DNA of 64,000 nucleotides from contig CP075495.1 in the NCBI GenBank assembly GCA_021613535.1, positions 806,001-870,000 on the forward strand, in the 5' to 3' direction. The notes below the pieces were generated by a model. It was not told the origin of the DNA, ran no database searches, and was given only the letters and a program-made list of their open reading frames with translations. This document shows positions 1-10,419 of the stretch, in pieces (position 1 is the first letter of the stretch; each line of letters begins with the position of its first letter). The translations under genes were made by a program, and so were the position numbers. Origin of the DNA: Adineta vaga. Its lineage: Eukaryota > Rotifera.

Positions 1-252
1 TGTTATTGATAGAGAAGATTCTTGAATGAACGGGAAGTGATTTTCAATTAATAAAAAAAAAAGAAGAAGAAACGTTTTCTTTTCTTTTACAGAATAATTA
101 CAAATCGTATGAAAATATTATTAAGACGATGTTTGTCAATCTCGACTTTCTTTTTTATTACCTTTTCATGTTATCATTTAGTTTAAAATGATGATGATAA
201 TGAACGGAAAACTTATAAAACGAAGAGAAAAAAAAAGGAGTTAAAAATAAAT

Positions 253-742
253 TTAATCTTGTTTCCATGGAAAATATTTTCCTTCTGGATCTTCTTCTAA
301 AACTTGTTCAATAGCATCTGGACAAATAATATTTCCTGTATCACCATCAAATAAAAGTAATGTTGGTATTCCTGAAACTTTGAATTTTTTTGATATTCGT
401 TCTTTTTTTCTTCGTTCTTGATAATCTAATTTTAACCAAGGCATTTTTCGATAATATTCATCAAATGATCGTTCATCATGATCTGAACTAATAAAAATAA
501 TTTCGAAATTTTTTTCTTTCGAATATTTTTTATAAAAATCAATTAATGTCGGAGTAAATCCACAACATGGTGAACACCTAAAGAAAAGATATTAAACAAA
601 CTATATTAATCATAACTACATACCAAAGTGCACTAAAATAAAGACCAAAGATTTTACCACGATATTTCTTTTCACTAAAATCAACTAATTCATTTAATCT
701 GTTATAAACATGTCCTTCGAGGTATCTCCCGACACCGGCCAT
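253..742 (-). CDS. nucleoredoxin/tryparedoxin-like protein, copy 1
   Basis: Two exons, 624-742 and 253-577, with a 46 bp intron; together 147 aa. The start ATG is at 742 and the protein opens MAGVGRYLEG. The intron splits the Trp codon of the active site, which reads WCSPC followed by CGFTP. The later region FGVSGIPTLLLFDGD-like (here KFKVSGIPTLLLFDGDTG) carries the cis-proline of the thioredoxin fold, and the end is FPWKQD. Known for the family: small cytosolic thioredoxin-fold disulfide reductases of the nucleoredoxin/tryparedoxin type. It is the first of three tandem copies sharing exon structure. No signal peptide is visible. The substrate cannot be told. Confidence 0.88.
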
Positions 743-1057
743 GATCTTGTTGACAAAAAAGTAAAATATGATGATTTTCTTCTTTCGTTATGTTCTCACG
801 TCTTTTTTTTCTCGTCTCCTGCCTTGATCAAGTATAAGACGAGAGAGAAAAAACGAACGAACCATGATTTAGTTAGAGATATATTATTTGTCCTTCTTCA
901 TATTATTTTTTTATTCTATTCATTGAGGTGAATGATATTATTCAGAATAATTATATTGGATTTATCTTATCATTATTTTCTCTAAAATATTATTAAACAA
1001 TGTTTCAGTTATTTCTATTTATTCAATATTTTCTTTTATATAAAAATGATAAATAAA

Positions 1058-1568
1058 TTATTCATCAGATTTCCATGGAAAATCTTTTCCTTTTGGATCT
1101 TCATCACTAATTTTATCACATGCATCAGCACAAAGAACTTCTCCTGAATCTCCATCGAATAAAATTAATGTTGGATAACTTTCAATTTCCAATTTTTCTT
1201 CTACTTTTTCTTTTTTCTTCTGTTGTTTAAAATCAAATTTTAACCAAGGCATTTCTTTATAATAATCATTAAAAGATTCTTCATCTTCATCTGCACTCAT
1301 AAAAATAATTTCAAAATTTTTCTTTTCAGCATATGTTTTATAAAATTTGCTTAATTTCGGTGTAAATTCACAACATGGTCCACACCTATAAGAAATATTT
1401 CCTTAATTTTCAATTTCATATAAAGAAAAAAGAAAAGAACTTCACATACCATTGAGCACTGAAATATAAACCAATTGTTTTTCCTTGATATTCTTCATCA
1501 TTAAGATCGACTTTTACATTTGATTTATTGAAAATATTTCCATTTAAAAGCTTTGCAATACCAGCCAT
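1058..1568 (-). CDS. nucleoredoxin/tryparedoxin-like protein, copy 2
   Basis: Two exons, 1450-1568 and 1058-1385, 64 bp intron, 148 aa. It opens MAGIAKLLNGN. The active site after splicing is WCGPC, the classical thioredoxin motif, followed by CEFTP. The cis-proline region is SYPTLILFDGDSG and the end is FPWKSDE. The intron falls inside the active-site Trp codon exactly as in the flanking copies, so the three are tandem duplicates. The same cytosolic redox role is inferred. The middle residues of the active site differ between copies (SP, GP, LP), which in this fold usually tunes redox potential. Confidence 0.88.
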
Positions 1569-1827
1569 GAAATTTCTTTTCGATTTCAATGTACCACTAA
1601 GACACTTCGAACATCGATAGTGAATGATATTTTATACTACACAGTTCCGCCCTTTCGTCATGATATAATAAATAAAAAAACAATTTTACTTATATTTTGA
1701 TACAGTTTGTTTTATGTGGGCGATGTTAATTTTATGGTCAAATGAAAATATATAGATTCAATAATATTTTTTTTTGATTTAATCGAATAAAAATATATCA
1801 ATCGATTTGATTTTATTTATTAAGATA

Positions 1828-2361
1828 TTATATTAAAATACATGATGATTCATCTTTTTTATCTTTTGAATCTTTCCATGGAAAATGTTCACCTTGTTTA
1901 TCACGATTTTGAATTTGATCTCTTGCATCATTACAAAGTATATCTCCTGTATCACCATCGATTAAAATTAATTTTGGAATACCATTGACTCCAAATTTAT
2001 TTTCTAATTCTTCTTTCTTCTCTTGATCTTTATAATCTAATTTTAACCAAGGCATATCTTTATAATATTCATCGAATGATTCTTCATCACTATCAGAACT
2101 TAAAAATATAATTTCAAAATTTTTATCTTCAGTATGTTTTTTATAAAATTCAATTAATTTTGGTGTAAATATACGACATGGTAGACACCTAGAATGAATG
2201 AAATGAACAGATTACATTATCTAAAGTACAAAATTAACGTACCAATGAGCACTGAAATAAAATCCAAAAACTTTTCCTTTGTATTTCTCATTATTCAGAT
2301 CAATTTCTTGATTTTCTTTATTCAAAATATGTCCATCGAATAATTTTGCAACACTTGCCAT
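1828..2361 (-). CDS. nucleoredoxin/tryparedoxin-like protein, copy 3, with C-terminal CaaX
   Basis: Two exons, 2243-2361 and 1828-2188, 54 bp intron, 159 aa. It opens MASVAKLFDGHI. The active site is WCLPC followed by RIFTP, and the cis-proline region is GVNGIPKLILIDGD. Unlike copies 1 and 2 it is extended beyond FPWK by a charged tail ending SSCILI and a stop. C-I-L-I fits a CaaX prenylation box; the terminal Ile/Leu type is usually geranylgeranylated. If used, this copy would be membrane-tethered while its two neighbours stay soluble. The CaaX reading is direct; its use is inference. Confidence 0.87.
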
Positions 2362-2817
2362 ATTATGTATCTATGATAATCAAGAAGTAAAGTAGAATAA
2401 TAACATATATTTTGTCTTTGCCATAGTCACACGTTTTGTTCTTTCCTCTCATTCTCTCTTTTGATACTAGACGAATATAAAAAGAAAAGAAAAGAAAAAA
2501 GAAATATTTGATATGTTTAGAGGAATATGATATACATTCTTATTATTTTGTACTATCAATAGAAATAAAGTAAACCTATTGAAAAAATAATTGCTTGGTT
2601 CGTTAGATGAATACATTCGATCAAATAGGATTCATATAGAAAAAAAAGCTCGAAAAACAGAAGAAATTTATCGAACGAATCGCTTCAATAATTATAATAT
2701 TGAAAATAACGTTAGAATATTTTATAATTACACGTAAGAGAAAAATATCTACGATTATGATGACAAGGTAAAATATAAATACTCGATACAGTCCATGTAA
2801 TTTGCACATATATCAAA

Positions 2818-3570
2818 ATGGGTAAACTTGATGGACAAATCGCGCTTATTACTGGAGGATCAGATGGTATTGGTCTTGCTATAGCTCAAGAATTTGTTGC
2901 CGAAGGTGCTTATGTATTTATTACTGGACGTCGACAGGAAGTTCTCGATGCTGCAGTAAAGAAAATTGGTCATGAACATGTAACAAGTATTCAAGCTGAT
3001 GTTGTAAAATTAGATGATTTAGATCATGTAATGAAAGTGATCGAAAAACAAAAAGGAAAAATACAAATTGTTGTTGCTAATGCAGCAATTTTTAGTCTCG
3101 CACCAATTGAATCGATTACTGAAAAATCTTTTGATGATCAATTCAATATTAATGTTAAAGGTGTTCTTTTCACTGTACAAAAAGCTCTACCAATCTTAGA
3201 TGATGGTAGTTCAATTATTCTTATCGGTTCAAATATGTCGATTAAAGGTATAGCAGCATCGAGTGTCTATAGTGCAACTAAAGCGGCTGTTCGATCATTT
3301 GCACGATGTTGGTGTGTAGATTTAAAAGATCGTCGAATTCGTGTCAATACACTTAGTCCAGGTCCAACATTGACACCCATGTTACAAAGTATTGGTAGTA
3401 CAAAGGAAGAATCTGAAAAAATTCTTGATTCAATGGCAACAAATTCATTAATGGGTCGTATTGGTCAACCAGTGGAAATTGCTAAAGCAGCTCTATTTCT
3501 TGCATCGAACGATAGTTCATATATAACCGGTATTGAACTTTTTGTTGATGGTGGATATGCACAAATATAG
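2818..3570 (+). CDS. short-chain dehydrogenase/reductase, classical SDR
   Basis: Single-exon 250 aa protein. The Rossmann glycine motif TGGSDGIG is at residues 12-19, the ANAA variant of NNAG near 90, and the catalytic Ser plus YSATK (YxxxK) near 151-155, followed by SPGPTLTPM. It ends FVDGGYAQI, the typical SDR C-terminus, and has standard length for a classical SDR. Known role of the family: NAD(P)-dependent oxidation or reduction of alcohols, ketones or sugars in the cytosol; the substrate is not readable. The lack of introns and overall look are bacterial, so acquisition by transfer is a reasonable inference. Confidence 0.92.
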   Translation: MGKLDGQIALITGGSDGIGLAIAQEFVAEGAYVFITGRRQEVLDAAVKKIGHEHVTSIQADVVKLDDLDHVMKVIEKQKGKIQIVVANAAIFSLAPIESITEKSFDDQFNINVKGVLFTVQKALPILDDGSSIILIGSNMSIKGIAASSVYSATKAAVRSFARCWCVDLKDRRIRVNTLSPGPTLTPMLQSIGSTKEESEKILDSMATNSLMGRIGQPVEIAKAALFLASNDSSYITGIELFVDGGYAQI

Positions 3571-3792
3571 ATTTTTACATTTGATAGTTAGTATAATAGA
3601 TCATCGGAATTTGACGGTGTAATTTTTCGTAGAAATCTTATTAGATAATAGTAATAAATTTATTGTTAATTAAAATGATTTTAAATAGTTTGTTCTACAA
3701 GATTCTGTCTGAATGAATAAGGAAGACAACTATAAAAATGAAAGAAAATTTGTCTCTCAAAACAAATAAATAATTCATGTCTAAACATAGAT

Positions 3793-5298
3793 TTAATTTC
3801 CAGGTTTAATATAATTTAAAACACATCCATCAGCTGGATAAATTGTTGGTAAATACATAATTTTATCCATATTTGATCGATATGCTCGTTCAAAATTCAT
3901 ATCTGTTAATAATGAAATAAATAACATAATATGATTCATTGCATATCGTTGACCAATACAAGCATGTGGACCAGCTCCAAACGTAAGAAAATTTCGATCA
4001 TATTTCATATGTTCCATTCGATCAGGACTAAATCTTTCTGGATCAAAAATTTCTGGTTGAGGAAAACCATTTCGATTAGCACTCCAAATACTTGGAATAA
4101 TTAAAGTACCTTTTGGTGCTGTATAATCATCTGATATTTGTATTGGTTTATTTGCAACATGAATTGCAAGAGTAGCCGGTGGACGTAAACGTAAAAGTTC
4201 TTTCATTACTTGCCATGTATATTTCATTTGTGTTAATAATTCAGGTGTTATAGGTGCGAGTGAATCAGGACGAAGTAATTTCTGTTCTTGACGAACTTTT
4301 TCAAGTACATCAGGATGTTTACTTAATTCATGAATAGCAAATGTTAATGAACTTGTTGAAGCATCTTGTGCAGCGAATAAGAAATCTAATGTAATTTTAG
4401 CTATTTCTTCATCAGTACTATGTAATGGTGTTGGTTGATTAGTTTTCTTTGCTTCATCAATTGTTTTCAATGTTGAAACCATCCAATAATCTAATAAACA
4501 TGTTGGTTCAATATTATCTTTTGACATTCGTTGTTTACTTTGATAAACAATTGATTTTAATGATTGACGAATTGATTCAGCAGCACGTACACCTTTATAA
4601 AGTTGTGTACCTGGAAAATAAATTGGTGCTGCAAACATTCCACGTGTTAAATTTGTATAATTAATTTTAAATTGTTCACGAATTTGTTCATTTATATATG
4701 GACCAATAAAAACTGATAAACTTGTATTAATATTTAAATCATAAACTAATGGTCGCATTTCAATTCCATTTGTCGAATTTTGACTTAATTCACACCATTT
4801 TTTCATATGGTTTCTAATAGCTTCTTCTTGAATATGTAGATATGTTGAAAGAGCTTTTGTTGTGAATAATGGTAATAATGCAATACGTAAAATTTTATGT
4901 ATTTGACCATTCATAAATGCAATATTATCATTTCCTAATAAACGATTTGCATTTGGATGTAAAACTAATGGCATTTCAGCTGAACATCGTTCAAAAATCT
5001 TTCGACAATATTCACTATCAGCAATTAAAACAAAAAATCTTCCAATAATACTATTCCAACTTAATTTTCCATAATCCATTTGTCCATGCCAAAATTCATA
5101 AGGTGCTGATAACATATGAAGAATACCACCAATAAATGGAAACGTTAATTTTGGTCCAGGAAGTGAACCACGTTTGGACAAATATGTTAATTGTTCATAA
5201 ATATATGCAAATAAAATACCAAAGAATATAATTGATAACCAAATACTAATTGTCCATGATTCAATCATGGTGAATGTTGTTAAAACAATCGATATCAT
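3793..5298 (-). CDS. cytochrome P450, CYP61/CYP710 (sterol C22-desaturase)-like
   Basis: The 501 aa frame starts at MISIVLTTF; the open frame extends to 5361, but a polypyrimidine tract and CAG sit just before this ATG, so a 5'UTR or short-exon intron probably ends at 5301. An N-terminal membrane anchor is followed by the LPGPK hinge. The I-helix reads FLFAAQDASTSSL, the ExxR motif is ELLR, the PERF region is DPERFSPDR, and the haem loop is FGAGPHACIGQRYA with Cys near 447. The QDASTSS helix, RPPAT and the late PTIYPADGC are characteristic of the CYP61/CYP710 sterol C22-desaturase clan (fungal ERG5, plant CYP710A) as I remember it. Expected location: ER membrane. Function by homology only. 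Confidence 0.88.
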   Translation of the reverse strand: MISIVLTTFTMIESWTISIWLSIIFFGILFAYIYEQLTYLSKRGSLPGPKLTFPFIGGILHMLSAPYEFWHGQMDYGKLSWNSIIGRFFVLIADSEYCRKIFERCSAEMPLVLHPNANRLLGNDNIAFMNGQIHKILRIALLPLFTTKALSTYLHIQEEAIRNHMKKWCELSQNSTNGIEMRPLVYDLNINTSLSVFIGPYINEQIREQFKINYTNLTRGMFAAPIYFPGTQLYKGVRAAESIRQSLKSIVYQSKQRMSKDNIEPTCLLDYWMVSTLKTIDEAKKTNQPTPLHSTDEEIAKITLDFLFAAQDASTSSLTFAIHELSKHPDVLEKVRQEQKLLRPDSLAPITPELLTQMKYTWQVMKELLRLRPPATLAIHVANKPIQISDDYTAPKGTLIIPSIWSANRNGFPQPEIFDPERFSPDRMEHMKYDRNFLTFGAGPHACIGQRYAMNHIMLFISLLTDMNFERAYRSNMDKIMYLPTIYPADGCVLNYIKPGN

Positions 5299-5609
5299 AC
5301 CTGAAAACGAAAAAGAAAAAAAAAAGCGAAAGTAATGCAAAATCTGTTTATATAAGAACAAAATTTCAAGTGTGCATTATTCAACAAACGAACAACCTTG
5401 AGTAACTTTCTCGTTAGTCGTCGATTTTTATTTTTTTTTCTCGGCAAATAACTTGTTATAGATGCGTGCAGCCGAGCACAACATGCAATTGGAAAAAAAA
5501 GAGAAGGCAATACGATCGATGTTTGTTATGTCTAATACCTGTAATCAAGGTATATTCTATTTATGAAATAAGGCAACGTACAAGAGAGAGAAAAACACGA
5601 GGAAGAATA

Positions 5610-6824
5610 TTATTTATGAGAATAAAGTTGACATGAAATGTTCAGAGGTAAATCATATCCATTGACAAAAATATTCCATTTAGTTTTCGGTATGTGTTGA
5701 AAGACTTGTTTTAAACGATTTGAAAGATTTAATTGTGAAACACGTATGAAAATATGTAAAATTCGTTCAGGATATTGTTGATAAATATTTGCATAAATTT
5801 CAGGATCTTTTTGAAAAATATCACCAAATAAAATATATTTTCGAGAATGTGTTTGTGTAAAAAACATATGAAGAATATGTGTTTTTTGTTTTATAAATGA
5901 TTTTGATTGAAAAAATTTAAAGAAATTTATATCAAACCATGAGAAATGTCTCATATGATATGAACCTAAAGGAAATTGTTCATAATCAAGAAATTCACGT
6001 AAAAATGGATATAATTGATCAGGTGATGCCGTTAAATAATGAAATGTTGCATTATAAATTAATTTATAATGTCGATATCGTTCTGACATACCAGGAATAG
6101 ATTGATATTTACCAGAAAATGTATTACGAAGTATAGAACGAACACTAGTGACACCTGTTATTTTAATTGTATCATCCTAAAATTCATTATATATTCATTA
6201 AAGAAAATCTTCTTTTTCTTCTTCTTCTCTTACAATATCACTAATAATTGATATTCCATTATCATCACATAAGAATATTTCACCTTTTGTTCGAATATCT
6301 CGATTTATTGTTGATATAAAATATTCAACATGTCCATCGGATATACGAAAACGTTGAACATCATTATTAGATAAATGAAATTGTTTTTTAAGTAAACCAT
6401 ATGCATCTGTTTTAACACATAGATCTAATGATAAACCATTTAAACATAATGATTCATATTTCTTTCCACTTCCAGTAAAATATGCTACACGTTTTTTATT
6501 TACATCATTAACAACAGTTGATAATGCTGTTCGAGCTAATTTTGCACGAAAACGATTTTCTTCAAAATACCAACCTGAAAAAAACAAGAAAATTCTTCTT
6601 CTTTTTTTGTTTTCTTAAAGAAAAATTTAGAATTAACCTTGAGTATAGAGAATCCAATCATTTGAAGGATGTATATTATCTATTAATGTAGTTACATTTG
6701 AATGATATCGAAATGCAACAGATGGAAGAAGAATTAATTGTTTTTCTTTGGTATAAAAAAGACTTGAAATAAGAATCGATTGATTAAATAACAAATAGAT
6801 TATAAAATAAAGATAGTTTTTCAT
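5610..6824 (-). CDS. secreted APP1-type phosphatidate phosphatase (DUF2183)
   Basis: Three exons, 6638-6824, 6234-6574 and 5610-6176, giving 364 aa; lengths sum to a multiple of three. The start is MKNYLYFIIYLLF, a clear signal peptide (a longer frame starts at 6860). Exon 2 joins exon 3 in phase to give ISDIDDTIKITGVTSV, the DxDxT catalytic motif of HAD-type APP1/DUF2183 phosphatases, followed by the usual GMSERYRHY and later KYILFGDIFQKDPEIYANI. The known yeast member dephosphorylates phosphatidate. A secreted or surface form here is inferred from the signal peptide. The first half (TGSGKKYESLCLNG and after) is the family's beta-rich N-terminal part. Confidence 0.85.
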
Positions 6825-7096
6825 GATTTGTTTTTCTTCTGTATATATGATATAGTACATATATATATATATCTTTGAAGAAAGAGAAAAACAAGATGAA
6901 TTTACGTATTAGATTACAGAAGAAAAGATGTCATGTCTCTGTAACAGATCTTTATTATCGTTTATGAAAATATATATTTGATTACCTTGAAAATAATTTT
7001 TAAATCAATATTATATATTGAAATATTGAATTTGATTGATACTATAAAAGAAAGAGAGAGAATCTTATATATGTACAGTTTATTCATAAAACGAAA

Positions 7097-10000
7097 ATGT
7101 TATTTCGATTCATTTTTCTAGTATTTTTATCGACAAATGCTTTACCATTAAATGATTTGTTTCCATTTGGATCTGAAAGTAATGATTCAATGATATATCA
7201 ATCATCATTTAATATCAGTAGTGGTCCTTTGGATTTACCATATATATTTCCATATTTTGATGATTTAAATACTCAAATTTCAATTACAAATAATGGTTTA
7301 TTTGTTTTTGGATCAATATTGAATAGTTATTCATATTATACGCCAAATCGATTTCCTTTACGAGATGGTAGTTCGATTATTGCTGGTTATTGGCATAATC
7401 ATATTTATAATTATATGAATGAGACTAAAAATCAAGTCTATTATCAAATCTATAGTAATTCATCTGCATCAAATTCAGCAATGAAAGTCTTTATGAAAGC
7501 AAGTGATTATGTTCAAAGATATTTTCCACAACAACGTTTATTTCAACCTAAAATGGTGATTACAGGTACATGGTATTATATAAGTTCATCTGAATACAAT
7601 AATACAGATAGATTAAATAATACATTTCAAATTGTTTTAACTACGAATGAAGATCTTAGTTTTGTATTTTTACTCTATCATGAACTTCAATGGGGAAATT
7701 CTGATAATTATTCGTATTATTCAATTCAAGCAGGATTTAATAATGATCATAGAAATATATCAGAATTACTTCCATATTCAGGTACAAATGAGATCATTAA
7801 ATTAGCGAATGAAAGTAATGTTAATGTCCCAGGATTATATGTTTATCGTGTCGATGCGCATGAGATCAATGCAGGTGGATGTTTTGAAAATACATCAATA
7901 GTTTCATTTCGTCCTCGAATAGGTTCACAACTTGGTTCTACAGTATTGAATATCTATGGTCCATGTTTTACAAATCAAAATAAGATTAAATGTCGATTCA
8001 ATACATTACCATTGAAAATTGTCGATGGATTTATTATCGATGAATTTCGAGCCATATGTTTAACACCATTTGTATCTATAGATGGATCAATAGTTGTGGA
8101 TATATCTATTGATAATGGACAAACATTTCTTTCAGCAGGTAGTTTTAATTTTGTTTCTGCTCAACTTGATTCGAGTGAAGTTAGTGTTGAAATGGAGAAT
8201 GGTCAAAAATTACCTAATGCGGGAGAATATATAACTCTCAAATGGCGTTTTACTGATATAATCAAAAACACATTTCCAAATGGTACAATTATTGATGTTG
8301 AATTATGGAAAGTAAATCTCAATAATCAAGCACAACTACAAAAAAGTGATTTACCTGAGATATTGGCATCAAATTTATCTCTTCATAATTCCGTTCGTGT
8401 TCGAATACCGGAAGGTATATCAACAGGGTTTATTCGAATCGTTGCGCGTTATAATTCATATATCTATTCTGGATTAAATTCGGATCTATTAATTATAAGT
8501 AGTTCACCAGTTTCAGCTGCAGAATCATGTCAAAATTGGTCAAAACAAGAAGTTGAACCATCGGCATGGAATAGTAATGGTCTTCTTCCATGTCCAATGT
8601 CAACTGATCAAGCCAAACGAGCAGGTTTCTGTTGTTACGAACCAGAATCACATTGTTACAAAGGTAGTAAAAATCCAAACAATTGTTGGCTTCATCAAGG
8701 TCGTCCGGAACGTAATGAATCATCCGCTGTTGAATGCTACATATCCAAATATTCGAATAATCATGGTGCTAGTGCACAATGCTGTTATGGTGCCGATGGA
8801 ATGATCATTACACGTGGTCAAGGTGCAGGAACCGATGATCGATATGGACCAATAATATCGCCTGTCAAACATTTTTTTCATGATATTCTTCCATATTTAC
8901 AATGCTGTATAATAAGTACAGATTCAGAAACATGTCATACTTACATGAAATATCGTCCACCACGACGAGGAAGTAATACAATGGGTGAAAGTGGTCGTAT
9001 GTGGGGTGATCCACATTTCGGTACACTTGATGATTTATCGTATACATTTAATGGTTATGGTGAATATACTTATTTAGCCATTACGAATAATTTTGCACCA
9101 CTACCAGAGTTCAATGCAACAAGTCAATCTTATGTATTTATGTCACAAATACGAACAGTTCCAATTGCAGTATCAACAGGTAATGCTACAGTAACGACAG
9201 GTTTTGCTGCTCGATCTAATGATGCAGAAGCACAACCAATAAGTTTAACAATTTCATCTCGTCAACAGATTGTTTTACATCGTAATAATACAATTCTCGA
9301 GTTTGAAGATAATATCAATGCATTCACCTTTCCTGAATTGATTATAACTCGACAAAATGATCAAAAATATATATTTTCATGGAATATTGGTGTGACAATT
9401 GTTATAAAGATTATTCAAATGACATCACCATCCAAGAAATTCATTCTCGATATTAGTGCTTCTATTTCAGGAAATTTTCGTTACAAAACATATGGATTAT
9501 TAGGTACATATGATGGTAATAAAGATAATGATCTTCGAAGTCGTAATGGTACTGTTCTCAATAGTAATTCTTCAATTGAACAAATTCATAAAAACTTTGG
9601 TATTACATGGGCTATTGATCCACAAACTTCCATGTTCTCTTATGAGCCTCATGAAACAGCTCAATGGTTTCGTGATCAGAATGATAATTTCATTCCATCA
9701 TTTGCGCAACTATCATCAAATAATTCTTCTCATCGATTGACTTGTGGCATCGACGCAACATCTCCAGAAACATCGTGGACTCCAGCTGAACGAACATGTT
9801 ATTATGATTTATCAGTTACAAATGATCGTCAATTTGCTAGGGAATCTTTAGCAGCAGGTAATGAATTCAAAATAATGAAAGCTCCTTCATCAATCTATCC
9901 TGTATTTCATTCATCACTTCCTTTGATTATGAATTTAAACGAAGGTGATTCCGTTAAATTCAACGTTTCGGTCTCGAGTGATAATCCAACACACAGTATT

Positions 10001-10240
10001 ACCTTATCAACAATTCATTTACCTCGAAAAGCAACATTCATCGTGTCTACTCATACTTTCATCTGGACAGCGATTAAAGGTGATGATTATCTTAGTATTC
10101 AAGCTCATGATCAAACAAATAATCTAACAACAAAACATGATATTACTTTTCATGTCACACCATTTCATCGTAGTAACAGCAATGATGTCAAAGGCATACA
10201 ATTACTCATACTAATTCTTACTTTTTTCATTATTTTCTAA
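7097..10240 (+). CDS. NIDO-IPT-AMOP-vWD surface protein (SUSD2/mucin-4-like)
   Basis: Intronless 1047 aa protein with a signal peptide MLFRFIFLVFLSTNA. In order: a NIDO region about 70-240 (ITNNGLFVFGS, QAGFNN), an IPT/TIG-like domain about 260-350 (YGPCF), a cysteine-rich AMOP domain about 478-620 (FCCYEPESHCY, AQCCYG), and a vWD domain about 635-800 opening with WGDPHFGTLDDLSYTFNG. The last 15 residues (LLILILTFFIIF) form a short hydrophobic tail with no cytoplasmic part, which suggests a GPI-anchor signal. The architecture is that of SUSD2 and the C-terminal half of MUC4. Role: extracellular adhesion or barrier protein. Absence of introns over 3.1 kb is notable beside the intron-rich neighbours. 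Confidence 0.88.
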   Translation: MLFRFIFLVFLSTNALPLNDLFPFGSESNDSMIYQSSFNISSGPLDLPYIFPYFDDLNTQISITNNGLFVFGSILNSYSYYTPNRFPLRDGSSIIAGYWHNHIYNYMNETKNQVYYQIYSNSSASNSAMKVFMKASDYVQRYFPQQRLFQPKMVITGTWYYISSSEYNNTDRLNNTFQIVLTTNEDLSFVFLLYHELQWGNSDNYSYYSIQAGFNNDHRNISELLPYSGTNEIIKLANESNVNVPGLYVYRVDAHEINAGGCFENTSIVSFRPRIGSQLGSTVLNIYGPCFTNQNKIKCRFNTLPLKIVDGFIIDEFRAICLTPFVSIDGSIVVDISIDNGQTFLSAGSFNFVSAQLDSSEVSVEMENGQKLPNAGEYITLKWRFTDIIKNTFPNGTIIDVELWKVNLNNQAQLQKSDLPEILASNLSLHNSVRVRIPEGISTGFIRIVARYNSYIYSGLNSDLLIISSSPVSAAESCQNWSKQEVEPSAWNSNGLLPCPMSTDQAKRAGFCCYEPESHCYKGSKNPNNCWLHQGRPERNESSAVECYISKYSNNHGASAQCCYGADGMIITRGQGAGTDDRYGPIISPVKHFFHDILPYLQCCIISTDSETCHTYMKYRPPRRGSNTMGESGRMWGDPHFGTLDDLSYTFNGYGEYTYLAITNNFAPLPEFNATSQSYVFMSQIRTVPIAVSTGNATVTTGFAARSNDAEAQPISLTISSRQQIVLHRNNTILEFEDNINAFTFPELIITRQNDQKYIFSWNIGVTIVIKIIQMTSPSKKFILDISASISGNFRYKTYGLLGTYDGNKDNDLRSRNGTVLNSNSSIEQIHKNFGITWAIDPQTSMFSYEPHETAQWFRDQNDNFIPSFAQLSSNNSSHRLTCGIDATSPETSWTPAERTCYYDLSVTNDRQFARESLAAGNEFKIMKAPSSIYPVFHSSLPLIMNLNEGDSVKFNVSVSSDNPTHSITLSTIHLPRKATFIVSTHTFIWTAIKGDDYLSIQAHDQTNNLTTKHDITFHVTPFHRSNSNDVKGIQLLILILTFFIIF

Positions 10241-10419
10241 ATAAATATATATTCTGAAAAAGAAACCAATATCATAATATTTACATTTCATTGTAATCTG
10301 ATATAGAATAGAAAAACAGAAGACTTCCACTTGATATTGAATGTAAACGTACGAAAATACAGTTCTCCTGGTACAATGAATCAAATAAAAGAAATTCTTT
10401 ATGAAAAATATCTTCAAAA

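Noticed and set aside
710-931. 73-codon plus-strand frame opposite the first exon of nucleoredoxin copy 1
   Set aside because: It is the antisense of a coding exon followed by low-complexity sequence, with no family signal.
4449-4664. Plus-strand frame inside the P450 gene
   Set aside because: Antisense shadow of a well-supported coding exon.
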